Part shown: one piece after another, positions 44,401 to 55,828 of the stretch
How the letters are laid out: every line of letters begins with the position of its first letter
Position numbering within the stretch: the first letter of the stretch is position 1
Assembly (NCBI GenBank): GCA_023374045.1
Contig: CM041778.1
Coordinates: 94,242,839 to 94,306,838 of the forward strand
Direction: 5' to 3'
Source of the DNA: Limonium bicolor
Lineage: Eukaryota > Streptophyta > Magnoliopsida > Caryophyllales > Plumbaginaceae
DNA length: 64,000 bases
Made by a program: the position numbers and the translations under genes
Notes under the pieces: generated by a model
Databases searched by the model: none
Seen by the model: only the letters and a program-made list of their open reading frames with translations
Told to the model about the DNA's origin: nothing

Positions 44401-47400
44401 CTAAGTCTCCTTTACAGTGTCAAGATTCGCGGGAGCAGCCCCTTGTACGCTCTCCGAAGACCCAGACCTCCCGGCAGAGGACCGGACGCCGACACCACCC
44501 TGATGCGTGGTGCTCCCGGGAGGAAGAAAAGACGCCTGGCCAGGAACAAGGCACGTCTCCCCAGGAAGGCGCCCGAACTTCTCTAGCACCTCGTGAAAGG
44601 AGGTCTTCTGCGCAACCTCCTTAAAAGACAACTCCCGGTAAAGGCCGTCGTCCATAACCTCCCCCTTGCCGGTAAAAAACCTCGACACAATTTGGCGGCA
44701 CGATTTAACCATCCTTCCGCATTGAGAGGTGAAGGATTCCTTTAGATGGGCGAGCTTCGTGCTCTGCTGCTGCAGGTCCTCCCGCACCTTCCGAGAATAA
44801 GCCTCGAGACCGGACACCTGTTGCTCCAGGGTGTGAGCATAAGCCCGGTACCGATCGCGGTTGGCATTTGCGGCAATCAACTCTTCTTCGAGGTCATCGA
44901 TCCGCATGTTCAATTTCTCTAGCCCCTCGACGGGATTCCCAGACCGCGAGCCTAAACAAAGAAAGGGAGAGGATAAAAAACTTTTAACAAAAAGGGCGAG
45001 GAAAGCAACGAAGGATGATTGGGAAAGTGAAGAATCACCTTTCGCGGCCAGCTCGGAGTTTTCCAGCCGCAGCTTAGCAGACTCCTCCTCCAGCACCCTT
45101 ACTTTCTCTTCGGAGGAAAACCGTTGCTCCTCGGAGGTCGCAAGCTCGCCGGACAGCTTGTGACGCTCGGCGGATAGCTTCTCTTTTTCGGAGGCCATGA
45201 CCTCGCCCGCCCGGGTCGCCTCCGCCGCTTTTCCCTCGGAAGACAACAGCTCCCCTTTTAGGAGAGCATTCGCCTCAGAGATAGAATGAAGCTCTTGGGA
45301 AAGCTTAGCCTTATCCTCAGCAAGCAACGCCTTCTCCTGCGCTAAAGCAGCCTTCTCGGTACGAAGACTCTCAACCTCTTGATCGTGGGAAGCTCGGGCC
45401 TGCCCCACCAAGGACTCGAAGTCAGAAAAGGCAAACGACCGGGCGTCAGCAAACTCACTTCGTACCTTTTTAAGAGACGTGGCTTCCGTCTCCAGCGACC
45501 GGACCTGACCCTTGAGGGAAAGGTTCTCCTCACGCAGCCTCTTCAGCTCCTCGTACTCGTCGCACTGTTTCGTGCACGCCCGGCGGGCATCACCCAGCTC
45601 CTTCTTCATGGTCGCAGTCTGCTCATGCACCCGCCTGGAAATCTCCTCCTGAACGGTATCAACAAAGATGTTGTTGGAAGACCGCTCTATCCTCAACTCC
45701 TCCTGAGCATTACGGGCCCGGCATTCCTTGAGGTGGAGCTTCGAGCGGAGAGACTTTACGTGCACATCCACACCTTGCGCAAAGGCCACCGTCTATACAA
45801 AACAAAACAATGAGCATAAGAAGGTTTAAAAGAGCAGGCAACACCAAAATTAAAGCCAAGCCAAGCCACTCACCCGGTAGATCCCCTGCCACATGAGGTT
45901 AAGCGAGGCGTCAGAGGGGGAGTGACGCATGATAGCGTCCGCTCCGCCTTCCCCAATCCTCAACCTCTCCTTGGCCGCAGTCGCAGTCTTCATAGGAGCA
46001 AAAAGACCATCAGGAGAGTTGGAAATTCGGGTTGCCTCTTTCCATACTTTGACGTAGGAAGATGACTCCGTCACGGGCAACACAGGGAGAGGACGACCGC
46101 GGTGGTAGAACCAGCCATCCTTCGCAGACGGCCCACAGAAGGAGTCACCGACGGGCGGAGGAGGAGAGGACGACGTGCCGGCACCGGTATCCTCTTTTAC
46201 CCCCGAACAAGGCTCTGGGTCCGCAGGCACCCCCTCAGCTGCATCCGGCGCAATACCCGCCCCGCAGCCGCTTCCCCCAGGTAATGAAACCCCGGGCCCA
46301 GAAGGGGCAGTCTCCTCCGAAAGCTCCCGTTGTGGAGCGGTATCTGAAGCACCCGACTCATCGAGGTGCACTATGTTAGAAGCCTTCATCCTTTTGGCCA
46401 TATGCTTCACCCTACCCTTCGAAGCAAGGACCTTCTGGCGATGAGGAGTTGACGACGGTTGACCGGGCGCCTCGCCCGCGCTAGATGGTCCTACTCTCTC
46501 CCCGGCCCCGACCTTCTCGACCCCGGGAACTGTAAAGCATGAAAACATACAAAAGTAAGTAAACTCAACAAGCAGAATCAGACATCAGTAGCAGGTGACA
46601 GTTAAGGCAAAAAAAAAAACAACAAGAGCCGGAACAAAAAGCACGAAGGACAAAGCCGCACATGCACTCTCTCTCTCTCTCATCCCATGGACTAAGGTTA
46701 AGGTCTGACCCAAGCGTAGGAGGAAGAAACACCCGGCGGCCGGAACCTGCACTAGTGTACCAAGTACCTGGTTGATTAGAAGTGTCAGGCGACCGGGCCT
46801 CCGGTGTCCGGGGATACCCCTCTTCTCTAACCCGCGTCGGCCTCTGCTTCTTCGCTGGGTGCTCAGCTTCATCCCCAGACCTCTTCCGGCCAGCAACCAC
46901 CGCCTCTTCTTCGCGAAGAGCCAACTTCTCCATAGCATCCAAGGTGGCATAATAATCCACCTTCCCTTCCCCCGTCTTGAAGGACACCAGCTGCCAACTA
47001 TGGAAGGGGCCCACCTTTGCCCCGAGCTGAGGGAAATCTGCGACAAGAGGGAGATAGATAAGAAGGAGCCGAAGCAGAGCTAAAGCGAAAAGAAAGCAGG
47101 AGGGGGGGAAGAAAACTCTTACCCTCAGAATGCGCAAGCGAGGCCAGGCGCGGACTGGTGAAAAAGTCCTCCATGCTCGGATGAAGGTCACTCACCGCCT
47201 TCAAGACCTTGGACATGCGGAGCTCCGATTTGGGCAACGTTAGGCAGTATAAGGAGCCCTTAATAATTGAAGGGCAGTAGGCAACCCCGAGATACCGCCC
47301 GGTAGGCGGGACGATGACAAACCACCGCGCATTCCAACATTGGGCAAGCTCTTCTACTCGAAAAGTGAATACCCAGACCGCCCGGATATGGTCAGGTTGC

Positions 47401-47871
47401 CGGAATCAACCCTACTAGCGAAAAACTGAACAACTTCCGTAGCAGAGAGTGCAACCTTCTCCTCGGCGCAGAGAGCAATGTAGGCGTGAAGTTGGAATAT
47501 GGCCTTCGGATGAAGCTGAGCGAGCGTACAACAGCGACGAATCAAAAAACCCATCACGAACGGGTGGGGAGGAACCGTCATCCCACACAGAAAGAAATCA
47601 GAATACACAACATACCCACGACCGAAATCGTCAAGAGGATGCGAATCGTCCGAAGGAAGGAAAATCTGAGTCCCAAGGGGAACCGTCACCTTCTCAAGAA
47701 GGAATCGAGAGCCTTAACATCCAGAATGCTAGGTAACGGCTCCCAATCTTTGGAAAAAGCAAACTTAGGTTTCAAGAGGGTCGGGCGAAATTTCCCCCCC
47801 CCCCCCGATTTGGCACCTACAATGGCGTCTAAGGTAGAAGTGCGAGACGATTTAGAGCTGGAAGATGCCAT
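44401..47871 (-). pseudogene. antisense gene of the Tat element (Transposase_28-type domain plus coiled coil)
   Basis: It starts MASSSSKSSRTSTLD at 47871 and spans several exons or frames down to the stop at 44401-44403. The N-terminal part (about 47690-47000: FVMGFLIRRCCTLAQLHPKA, then FFASRVDSGNLTISGRSGYS and MEDFFTSPRLASL) matches the plant 'putative gypsy type transposon' (Transposase_28) pattern. A middle Pro/Ser-rich linker (46548-45850) follows. The C-terminal ~450 codons (45789-44401) form a long coiled coil rich in Glu, Lys and Leu (for example EEKVRVLEEESAKLRLENSE). At least one frameshift (about 47720) exists. Exon borders within 46.6-47.3 kb and near 45.0 kb are not fixed. Function in the retrotransposon is unknown; antisense control of pol or a structural role are guesses. 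Confidence 0.8.
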
Positions 47872-48398
47872 TGGAACAGGGAAGTACGGAAAGTGAAGCA
47901 AACAGGGAAGACGAAGCAGGGCGAAGAGAGAGCAGAATAAAAGCAAAGAGAGCTCGATAACTTGTAAGTGTGACGGTTGGAGGAAAGAGAAAACGTTGCT
48001 CTCCCAAAACCTTTTAAAAGCGGTAAAGTAATTTCGAAATATTTAAAATATAAAAACAAACAAAAAAGCGCCTTTTGCAGGAAAATTGCAGAGACTCTGC
48101 ACAATCTGCAGTGACGGCTGGCGTGCGTGAGACGATAAAAATTCTGCAACGGCCACTCCGTACGGGCACAGACGCGTGTGTGGCACGAGCATGGCACGCG
48201 CATCGCATGGACCATAAGAAGTCCCATCCTTTTGTCCGAGGAAAAAAGATGGAACTTGTGGGACTGGGAGATAGGAAACAAGAAGGCAATGCCCAATGCA
48301 AAAGAAAAAAATTTTCATCCTCCAAACCGGACCGGAAAAGTCAAGTTCTAAGTTCTACTTTCTTCGCAAAACGCCAAAAGTAGAACTTGTGGGATTGA
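47872..48398. other. Tat 3' non-coding region before the LTR
   Basis: A C-tract lies at about 47797-47807 inside the antisense gene. The rest is leader of the antisense gene and 3' non-coding sequence, with a near-duplicated block (GGAACTTGTGGGACTG and AGAACTTGTGGGATTG, about 48252 and 48382). No canonical purine tract is visible at the LTR start. Confidence 0.5.
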
Positions 48399-49092
48399 TG
48401 AAGAGGGGAAAATATGTCCAGAAGCCCCAAAGAAAGAACAATGGTCTAGTAGAGCAAAAGAGAAGGGAAGAGGCCAGGGCAACGACCGGGCGTCCCTGTC
48501 TAAAGCCCGAACAGGCCACAAGCAGTGAGGTCGCTTTCGACCGGTCGCCACGATTTCAAGAACATAGCATAGAGAGTGACCGGTCGCAGTGACCGGTCAC
48601 CAAAAGCGTCGCTACGACCGGTCGTTATGACCGGTCGCCTGGAATGAAAGACATAGTATAAGAAGCGACCGGTCGCCTGTGACCGGTCACCAAATACGGT
48701 ACGAATAGCGACCGGTCGTCTGTGACCGGTCGATAGGGGAATAAAGCAAGTACAGGTAGCGATTGAAGGTAGGGAGGTTAGGATAAGATATTTATCAGAT
48801 ATTTTGTGGGTCTACTGGCACAATGTGATGGGCCAGAAGGCCTGTAAGAAACACTATAAATAGGGGTTCACCCCCCAATAAAAGGCACGCAATCAAGACT
48901 TGAGAATTTCCACTGTTGCATTGTTGTTCTGAATCTCTCTCTTCCCCTTCGCACCCCCCTTGTTCGGTAACCAGGTAACTCGGTAGAACTCGAAGAGCTT
49001 GACGATAGATTAGGATTCCATCTAGTGAATTACACGTGAAGATCGTTTGAGAACTTAGGGATTTGTAGAGAACAGGGATTCGTACCATTTCA
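48399..49092 (+). repeat. 3' LTR of the Tat element
   Basis: 694 bp, the same ends as the 5' LTR. It lacks about 22 bases near 48815 (GGTCTACTGGCACAATG against the longer form in the 5' LTR) and has other small indels. The TATA box is at about 48857. The TSD GGGGG follows at 49093. Confidence 0.95.
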
Positions 49093-49097
49093 GGGGG

Positions 49098-50640
49098 AAT
49101 TCCCAGGTTGACATAGTGATTGTGCTCCTGTTTCGTTCTCATTCCCTCCTTCTCCTAATAACCTTAATCCTTCTTGGGATTCTGCCTGTTCATTTGTTGC
49201 ACTCCCTGTTCCACTGTCTTGCGAATCTCCATCACTACACCCCTGGCCACTACCGTTAGTCACGCGCCTGTGCTGTTTAATTTGGACATGACTTCCCTCC
49301 ATACTTGCTATCTCGATTATACTATCCTCCACGTTTTCGTCCCTAATTTTGGGCGATTGCTTATGTACTTCAACAATACTTACTGGGAAGTTTTGTCCTT
49401 CCACTTTGACATGAATTTTCCAGTTGATCATTTGTAACGTGGTTGTTTCCACCTGGATACGGACCTCGGCATTCTCAATGAAGTAACTTTCTTCATCTTC
49501 TATCGTTAAGACTTCCCCTATTGTCTGAGCTATTTTACGGACATTCACCTGTTCCAGGCGTGAATTGGGATTCCTCTATTACCACCCATTTCTTCTTTTC
49601 TCCACTTGATCTTGCACGCACCACTTTCTTATTTCCAGTCCTTCATGATCTTTTGCATCTGTTTGAGCCCGTTCGAATATTTCTTGCACTTCAGAGATGG
49701 TATTGAATACCATAAGGAATTTCTTCCTTGAGAAGGCCAATAACCCCGACAGGTTGGGCCATCTCTTTGCAAGAACTCCATTGCCTCATTCGCTGATTTT
49801 CCTCCTCCAAGGTGATGACCAAACATTTCTCAAGACAAGATTCCATAGTTTTATCCGCATCGACATTGATTGATAGCCTTGACATCGGATGGGCTTGCCC
49901 TTTACGAATCCAGCTTGCCTTCCTCTTATTGTACCGTGGGTTGGGTGCTGCCTGGCTACCTGAGTATTCTTTACTTTCTTTGCTCAGAATCGTACTTGCA
50001 GCCCTTTTTACCTTGTGCCCTGAAACTCCATTCTTGCCCATAATTTTCTTCCTTTTACAAACCATCCCTTCATACCCTCAATTAACCTTTTTGCATCTTG
50101 TACGATGGAACATCCACAAATGCACATGCGGATTTAGTGCTCTTCTTTTTCCTGCTGATGTAGAGTCTTGACTAGGAAGCAAATCGCTTTGCTATCCTGC
50201 CTAACTGGTACTCAGACACACTATGATTACATTGTCAATGAAGACTGTAGTGATATTCTCCCTTCTCATGGTTCCAGCCGTTCGCTGGTTTTCCTTCTGT
50301 TTCCTTACATCGCTGCGCCTTTCGCCTCCGTATGTTGCTGCTTCCTTGACTGGTGTACGTTTCACTCATCCACTCTCGCCGAGCTATTCCTTTCTTCCTG
50401 TCTATAGTTACTTCCTTTTCTTCTGTCCTCCCAAGTACTCGGAGATCTACCTCTCCACGGTATTTTCCTTCTGTCCTCCCACGTACTTATAGGTCTGCCT
50501 CTCCATGGTATTTTCTTCAAATCTCTTCTCATCGTCCTAGTAGGTTGGCTAGGTTGTCGCAGTCGAAACTTGGCTAGATGATAGGTGTTGATTAAAAAAA
50601 TCACTTGAATCTTTGATTCTATATTTGTTTCCTTCCTCGA
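49098..50640 (-). mobile_element. L1-type LINE, 5' quarter (continues at 40010)
   Basis: On - the region 50300-50000 reads as an RRM-like start (ITTVFIDNV then KSACAFVDVPSYKMQKRLIE), then a basic segment with KRAASTILSKESKEY (49.9 kb). EN-rich ORF1 residues follow down to 49098, where the Tat TSD interrupts it. RRM domains are common in plant LINE ORF1. Frames shift several times. Near the 5' end a 60-base direct repeat (ATACCATGGAGAGGCAGA and its near copy) lies at about 50420-50520. Confidence 0.8.
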
Positions 50641-50756
50641 GAATATTGGCATGCATCATCAATCTCTCTATTTGTGGCCATTATCAAATTCTTGAAGAAC
50701 AATTAGGGATTTAGGTCACTACTGACAAGATAATCTCCACTCTGATACTACATGAA
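50641..50756 (-). pseudogene. start of the decayed copia element: primer site and gag ATG
   Basis: On - TAGTATCAGAGTGGAG (50750-50735) is a one-mismatch initiator tRNA-Met primer site. ATGGCCACAAATAGAGAG begins at 50681 and would be the gag start. The frame is then cut by the LINE and resumes at 35483. The LTR to the right (from 50757) is too decayed to delimit. Confidence 0.55.
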
Positions 50757-51176
50757 TTTTTCCCATACTAAATTAATATAAAAGATTTATGCAACTCTTT
50801 CATTTTCACCTTCCATTTAAATGTTCACTCATGAAACAATATGATAGGAAATTGAGCTAAAAATGAACCCCGGCTATCTTTGACACTTTGAAAAAAAAAG
50901 ATCTAGCCATTGATAAACAAACTAAAAATCTACTAATATTTATGAACTTATGTAGCAGTCACTTTTCATAGCACCTATATAAATATTAAAATAACTGCAA
51001 ATGAAAGACACAAAAATTTTATGTAGAAAACTTTCACAATAAAAGAAAACCACCAGTCACTATGAGGATCCCAAATACCAAAATTATTGCAATATCTATT
51101 TATTATGAATAAGCAAAAAAACAACTATTTTAAGTAGGAGACAACCCACACTTCTATGAAGTAGAATATCTGTCAA
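50757..51176. other. AT-rich, probable decayed copia LTR
   Basis: By position this is where the - strand copia 5' LTR should be. No terminal TG/CA pair can be fixed. Confidence 0.35.
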
Positions 51177-51189
51177 GTGATTGACATCC

Positions 51190-51420
51190 GAGTGGTGGAG
51201 GACTGGAGTAGAGGACGGAAGGTCCTGAGTTTGAATCCTCTTACAACCCACTTTGGTGGAGGAATGGAGTTTATTCTCTTATTCTTACAACCCTTTGGTG
51301 GAGGAATGGAGTTTTTCTCTTATTATTCATTCTGGGGGAGTGGAGGAATGGCGAGAGGATGGTTCTAAGGTCTTATTCTTCAACCTTTCCATTGCACCGA
51401 AGCCTGCAATCTCCAAACGT
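51190..51420 (+). repeat. SINE-like sequence with tRNA-type promoter boxes
   Basis: The A-box-like TGGTGGAGGACTGG (about 51193) and B-box-like GAGTTTGAATCC (about 51227) are about 33 bases apart, the spacing of a tRNA-derived SINE head. Behind it the block TTTGGTGGAGGAATGGAGTT is tandemly repeated (about 51252 and 51293). No A- or T-tail with TSD could be fixed. Confidence 0.4.
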
Positions 51421-52016
51421 AGGTTAAAAATACCCTTTTTATTTAATCAATTATGTTTTGACATGTGGAAAATTGAGAGTTGAAATTTCAATGTTCTATT
51501 TTAAATATAATCCTCTAATATGGTTAATCTCAATGGTAGTAACTTAATTTTTCACATCCATCATTAAAAAAGCATAACCTCTTACGTAGTTGGATGAAAA
51601 AAAAATCTTATTTGATACACTTTTTTCTTTCTTTCTACAACTCTTTTCTATGTGACTTAAATACTCAAACAAAAATTTATTTCAAGAAAGTGAATTCATG
51701 CAAAGAATATAATTAGTAATCTTCCTAAAAAAATTAATTTACAATAAGTTAATAGTTCAAATGAATATTATTGTCCAATTATAATTGGTTAATTTTAAAA
51801 AATTATTTCATAATAAAGTAATGATTTCTATAATTTCAAAAAATTTAAAGTTATGTGAAACTATTTGATTAAATACAAATAGTTTTACTATCTATCTACC
51901 CATTCAATTTTATTTTACTATATCAATATTAAAAATTTAATATCACAAATTTAACAATCTATAAATATAGTAACTCAAAATATTATAGATAAAAAGTAAT
52001 ACATAAATAACTAATA
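51421..52016. other. AT-rich non-coding stretch
   Basis: Nothing recognised. Base composition is strongly AT and no open frame has a domain. Confidence 0.5.
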
Positions 52017-52117
52017 TTCTCTCCAGTTCAAAATATACTTCGTTTTAGAGCTGGATCTAGACTTAAATCTGTCTAGATTCATCTCTAAAATGACATATAT
52101 ATTTTAATAGGAGGGAG
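52017..52117. mobile_element. Stowaway-like (Tc1/mariner) MITE, 101 bp
   Basis: The left end TTCTCTCCAGTTCAAAATAT mirrors the right end (reverse complement CTCCCTCCTATTAAAATATA). TA dinucleotides flank both ends (52015-52016 and 52118-52119). The interior is an imperfect hairpin around TCTAGATTCATCTCTAAAA. The CTCCCTCC start is the classic Stowaway signature. Confidence 0.85.
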
Positions 52118-53009
52118 TATAATCTAACTCGATGAAAAATTAGGTTTTGCTGCTATGAAATGATGACTTTAAATACTACTTTGAAAAATTATTGAATTAA
52201 ACATAAAAAGTAAATATCAAAAGTGTATGTGATACTAGAAAATATGAAGATAACTAAATTGTAAATGCGAAAGAAGATATTCTACCATGAAATCAAAATA
52301 TGAACAAACTAATATAATTACAAATATGAAAATATGAAATAGAGAAAACTTATGGAAGGACAATGATATGAGATAAGAAAAATATAAATGGTGCATTTGT
52401 AATTTTACTATATAATAGAATGAATTCAATATTTTATTTTAGTGCTCGTACTTTCCCAAAAAATGCAAGTCCTCATCTCACTTGGGTTTTTCACTACTAT
52501 TAATGGAAAAGAGAAAATATTGGATTCAGTATTTAAAAATAGAGTGCTCACTTATGTTAAGGTAAAGTGCATTTGTTTATAAGAAAAATAAAGTATTTAT
52601 ATGCACATAGATTAAACTGGAAATAGTGTTTTACTAAAAAAGAAAAATGTATGGATAGTGTCAAGTAATGCATCTGGGTGTTGGAAAATAATGTTTGTAG
52701 GATTAATAATGTTTAGGCTTCGTGAGGGTCGATAATAAAAAGATATTGAAATAGGACACGTAAGAGTATGTCTTTGAATACAATATACTAGATCATTTAG
52801 GTTGTACCAAACAAATTTCCTCCCTAATTATTTTGTTATTGTCATGTCAAATTATTTTTAATATTGGGCATAACTCAAGAATCAAGGAGAGAGATAAACG
52901 AGAGAATTTAGGAGAGACACCATTAGAAACTGCGAGGAAGAAATGTATCAGGATTCTCATTAGTAACAGAATGTTGACCAAGTATAGTATTATGGTAGAC
53001 TATACACTT
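52118..53009. other. AT-rich non-coding stretch
   Basis: No domain, repeat or hairpin stands out. Confidence 0.5.
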
Positions 53010-53200
53010 TAAAGGTGCCCAACATCCGAATAGAACTGGAACCGGTGGTACCGAACCGAAACTGGAACCGGAGCCGGTCAAGAACCGGCCGGAACCGCTC
53101 TTTGACCGAAGCCGAATATCCCTATGGAACCCGAACTGCCCTGGACCTATTCCGAATCCGAATACACTTGTTCCAGGAACCAAGACCATGACCACCTTTA
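53010..53200. mobile_element. hAT-type MITE, 191 bp, with perfect 8-bp TSD
   Basis: It starts TAAAGGTGCCC and ends with the inverse GACCACCTTTA. The TSD ATACACTT is perfect (53002-53009 and 53201-53208). The interior is rich in GGAACCGG and GAACCG motifs. A 90-codon frame over it on - reflects those repeats and is not a gene. Confidence 0.93.
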
Positions 53201-53208
53201 ATACACTT

Positions 53209-54935
53209 ATTTACAGCTGGCATAATACTAATAATATCTAACACTAACTTAAAGTAAAGACTTTGGATATGAGTGATTTACTTCACAGCCAATGTCATTC
53301 ATTGTTTTGGTGCAGGGCTAAGAAAGATTATTAAGTGGGTACAATTTCTTTTTTCACCTTCATGAGGAAAAGTGATTACAATCTCACATAGTTCTTAATC
53401 AAAGGGTTATTTCAGTATTTAGGTTTCCAAAAGTTGTACATTATACCACTTTATGTATGAAATTCTATTCCGTGTCATTAATTAGATGGTCAAACTCCAA
53501 AATCCTACTAAAATTTAAGATTTAATATGTCAACATTTCATCCTTGAATCCTAAATCCTCAAAAATCATATATCTTTTAAATTTAAACCCATTAAAATCT
53601 AAGCCCTAAAGTTGAAGTACAAAACCTTCACTATATAGCTTATATCTTAAATCTTGAAGGTAAAACTTTGAATTTTCAATTATAAGCCTTTGAAGTAAGA
53701 TTGATATATAATGCAATACATATGCGTATGTATTGTAACTTTTGAGAATCTCAGTGGTATATTATGAAGTATCCCTTTATTAAAACTGAAATTGATTATA
53801 ATGAATTAAAAGAACCCAGAGCAGTTGGAATATAAAATACACAAGGGTGTATGTGATAGACCAAACTGTTGTGTTAGGTGGTATAAGACCCCATGATTCA
53901 TACAAGGTGGACGAAGGAGAAGGCATAAAAGCCATTTATAATTACAAAAGAGTAAAACAAGTAAACTAAAGATTACATAAGACCCAGAGGACCAAAATTA
54001 TTGACAGACTCTTGATGTGTATGTGCACCCTAAAAACAGTTCATAATAACTTTGATTTAATTATTTTCATCAATCACCAAATTTCATACAATCTTTAGTT
54101 TGGTCTCATCATCTGCTTAGTTATTGAATATAAATTTGGTTTAGTGAAAATAAAAACATCATTAATTTATATCTTACTTTGTTATCTCCATCATGTCTTA
54201 GCTAGGTGTTTCATATTTTTTTCTATGTCATAACCAAAACACCTATAGTCATTTCTACATAACATAAATTAGCAAAAAAATACAAAAGTAATCACTTTAT
54301 AAAATCTCTCAATCTTGTTATAAAATAATTATGAATTTATGAGATCACTTATGTAGTTTGGCCAAAAATCTCATATGATGACATACATATTTTTTTATAA
54401 GATCTATCAATGATGCAAACCAATAATATTTCTTTAAAATGAGCGCTAATGTAAAACAAACTATCTCAAACCCTCTCATTTTACCTAAACTTACACTTTT
54501 AACACAAATTGTAAATCTAGTAACATGATTCGAACTTGAGAAAATATTGCAACTGTGTGTACCTATTTGCCGCAAGCAATTAGGTAGTAAAAATCCTAAA
54601 CACTTCAACTAAGAACTTGTACTGATATACAGTGTAAATAACGTATATTAACAAACTTTCATGACATTTCCATCATATTTAATTGCTTTTTAATCTAACT
54701 CAAATTGTAAAACATAAATGTTATACAGATAAAATAGTATTATAACGTTCTTGAAATATAACAAATGATAGAAGAATATGGAGAAACACATTAAATTAGA
54801 TATAATTGAAAAGTGTCCAAATGAGCATGTTTTATAGGTGTATTTCATATATAATATTAGCACTTTTTTTGCTCATTTCTCCACTTCGGTTAGTTTTCCT
54901 CTAGTTTATGTTTTATTGTTATCTCACAAATTTAT
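53209..54935. other. AT-rich non-coding stretch
   Basis: No recognisable gene, tandem repeat or element ends. Base composition changes sharply at about 54940, where the Athila LTR is inferred to start. Confidence 0.45.
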
Positions 54936-55573
54936 TGTTTAAACATAAGGAAAACCAAGCTGGGAGTAGCGTGGGACGAAAACGGCGAACGTACACGCAA
55001 ACGGCTCAGAAAACGGAGTCCAAACGAAGAATCTAGAGCTGGTCAAGTTCGTAGAAGAAAATACACTTGCAACCGCCTGGACGTGATGCGGACGTGATGC
55101 GGACAGCTAGGCGGGACAGGACATGTGACCAGGCGGACGTGAGTGATGTCCTTGGGCGGACGTGAGTGAGACCTCAGGCGGACAGGGAAGCGGACGCTGG
55201 GCGGACAGAAAAAAAGACAGAGGCGTCCGCATGGCTTCAGAGGCGGACGCCAACGAGGACAACAAGCGGACGTGACTAAAAATCAATCGCGTGCCAGTTT
55301 TCTTCTTCGCTCGTCGACTTCGCCCGTCGACTTGTTCTGCCATATCCATCTACTCCGCACCGTCTACCTTATTTTCCTCACGCGTCATCAGCTCTGTCCC
55401 TGCATTAATGAGCAATCAATGCTCTTCCACCTCTGTCTGCAATCGATCTTCTTCTTCCTCTCCTCTATAAAAAGCCACTGCTACTTCATAAAAACTACCC
55501 ACACTCACATACGTTCCACCCCCAAACTCAACACTCAAAATCTCTCATTCCATTTACAGAAATCCTACGTACT
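54936..55573 (+). repeat. Athila 5' LTR, first piece (U3)
   Basis: Contains an iterated GCGGAC motif (55085-55275): nine direct copies, often as GGCGGACGTGA, and one inverted. A TATA box (CTCTATAAAAAGCC) is at about 55463. The copia-B TSD GTACT ends the piece at 55569-55573. Confidence 0.7.
55085..55275. repeat. GCGGAC motif array in Athila U3
   Basis: Copies include ATGCGGACGTG, AGGCGGACGTGAG, GGGCGGACGTGAG, AGGCGGACAGG and AGGCGGACGCC, spaced mostly 12-26 bases. One copy is reversed as GCGTCCGC. Confidence 0.9.
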
Positions 55574-55715
55574 TGTAGAAATTACACTTTAGTCCTCACT
55601 CCTCTGTTAGTCTCTGTATGGTTACATATGAAGTATATATGTAGGCGTGTAACTAGTATACTGTATGTACGAATGAACACATTACTCTAATAATAACAAA
55701 GTTATTCATTCGATA
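55574..55715 (+). repeat. 5' LTR of copia-B
   Basis: Starts TGTAGAAATTACAC and ends CATTCGATA, a TG...TA end pair rather than TG...CA. The primer site follows immediately. Confidence 0.93.
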
Positions 55716-55729
55716 TGGTATCAGAGCGG
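55716..55729 (+). promoter_or_regulatory. primer-binding site of copia-B (initiator tRNA-Met)
   Basis: TGGTATCAGAGCGG begins directly at the LTR end, complementary to the 3' end of initiator tRNA-Met. Confidence 0.92.
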
Positions 55730-55828
55730 GTTTCGAATCCCGTGTCTTCCTCTCAACACGTCTGAGCCGAAATTCAAGATTGAAGAAGAACAAGAATCTG
55801 TCTCGTCTTTCTTCTCGCCTGAAGAACA

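Larger units (their letters stand above)
40016..49092 (+). mobile_element. Tat-lineage Ty3/gypsy element with antisense gene and deleted RNase H/integrase
   Basis: LTRs at 40016-40736 and 48399-49092 start TGAAGAGGGG and end CATTTCA. The TSD is GGGGG (40011-40015 and 49093-49097). On + are gag, protease and RT; the RNase H start is cut near 44400 and integrase is absent. From 47871 back to 44401 a large gene lies on -. Tat-lineage elements such as maize Grande are known to carry an antisense ORF between pol and the 3' LTR. The LTRs differ by a 22-bp deletion plus several other changes, so this insertion is older than the chromovirus. Confidence 0.93.

Noticed and set aside
44861..46444. + strand frames of 90-145 codons in the Tat element
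   Set aside because: Complement of the antisense coiled-coil gene; no retroviral domain.
52923..53195. 90-codon Gly/Ser/Phe-rich frame on -
   Set aside because: It is the body of the 191-bp hAT MITE; repeats of GAACCGG create the composition.
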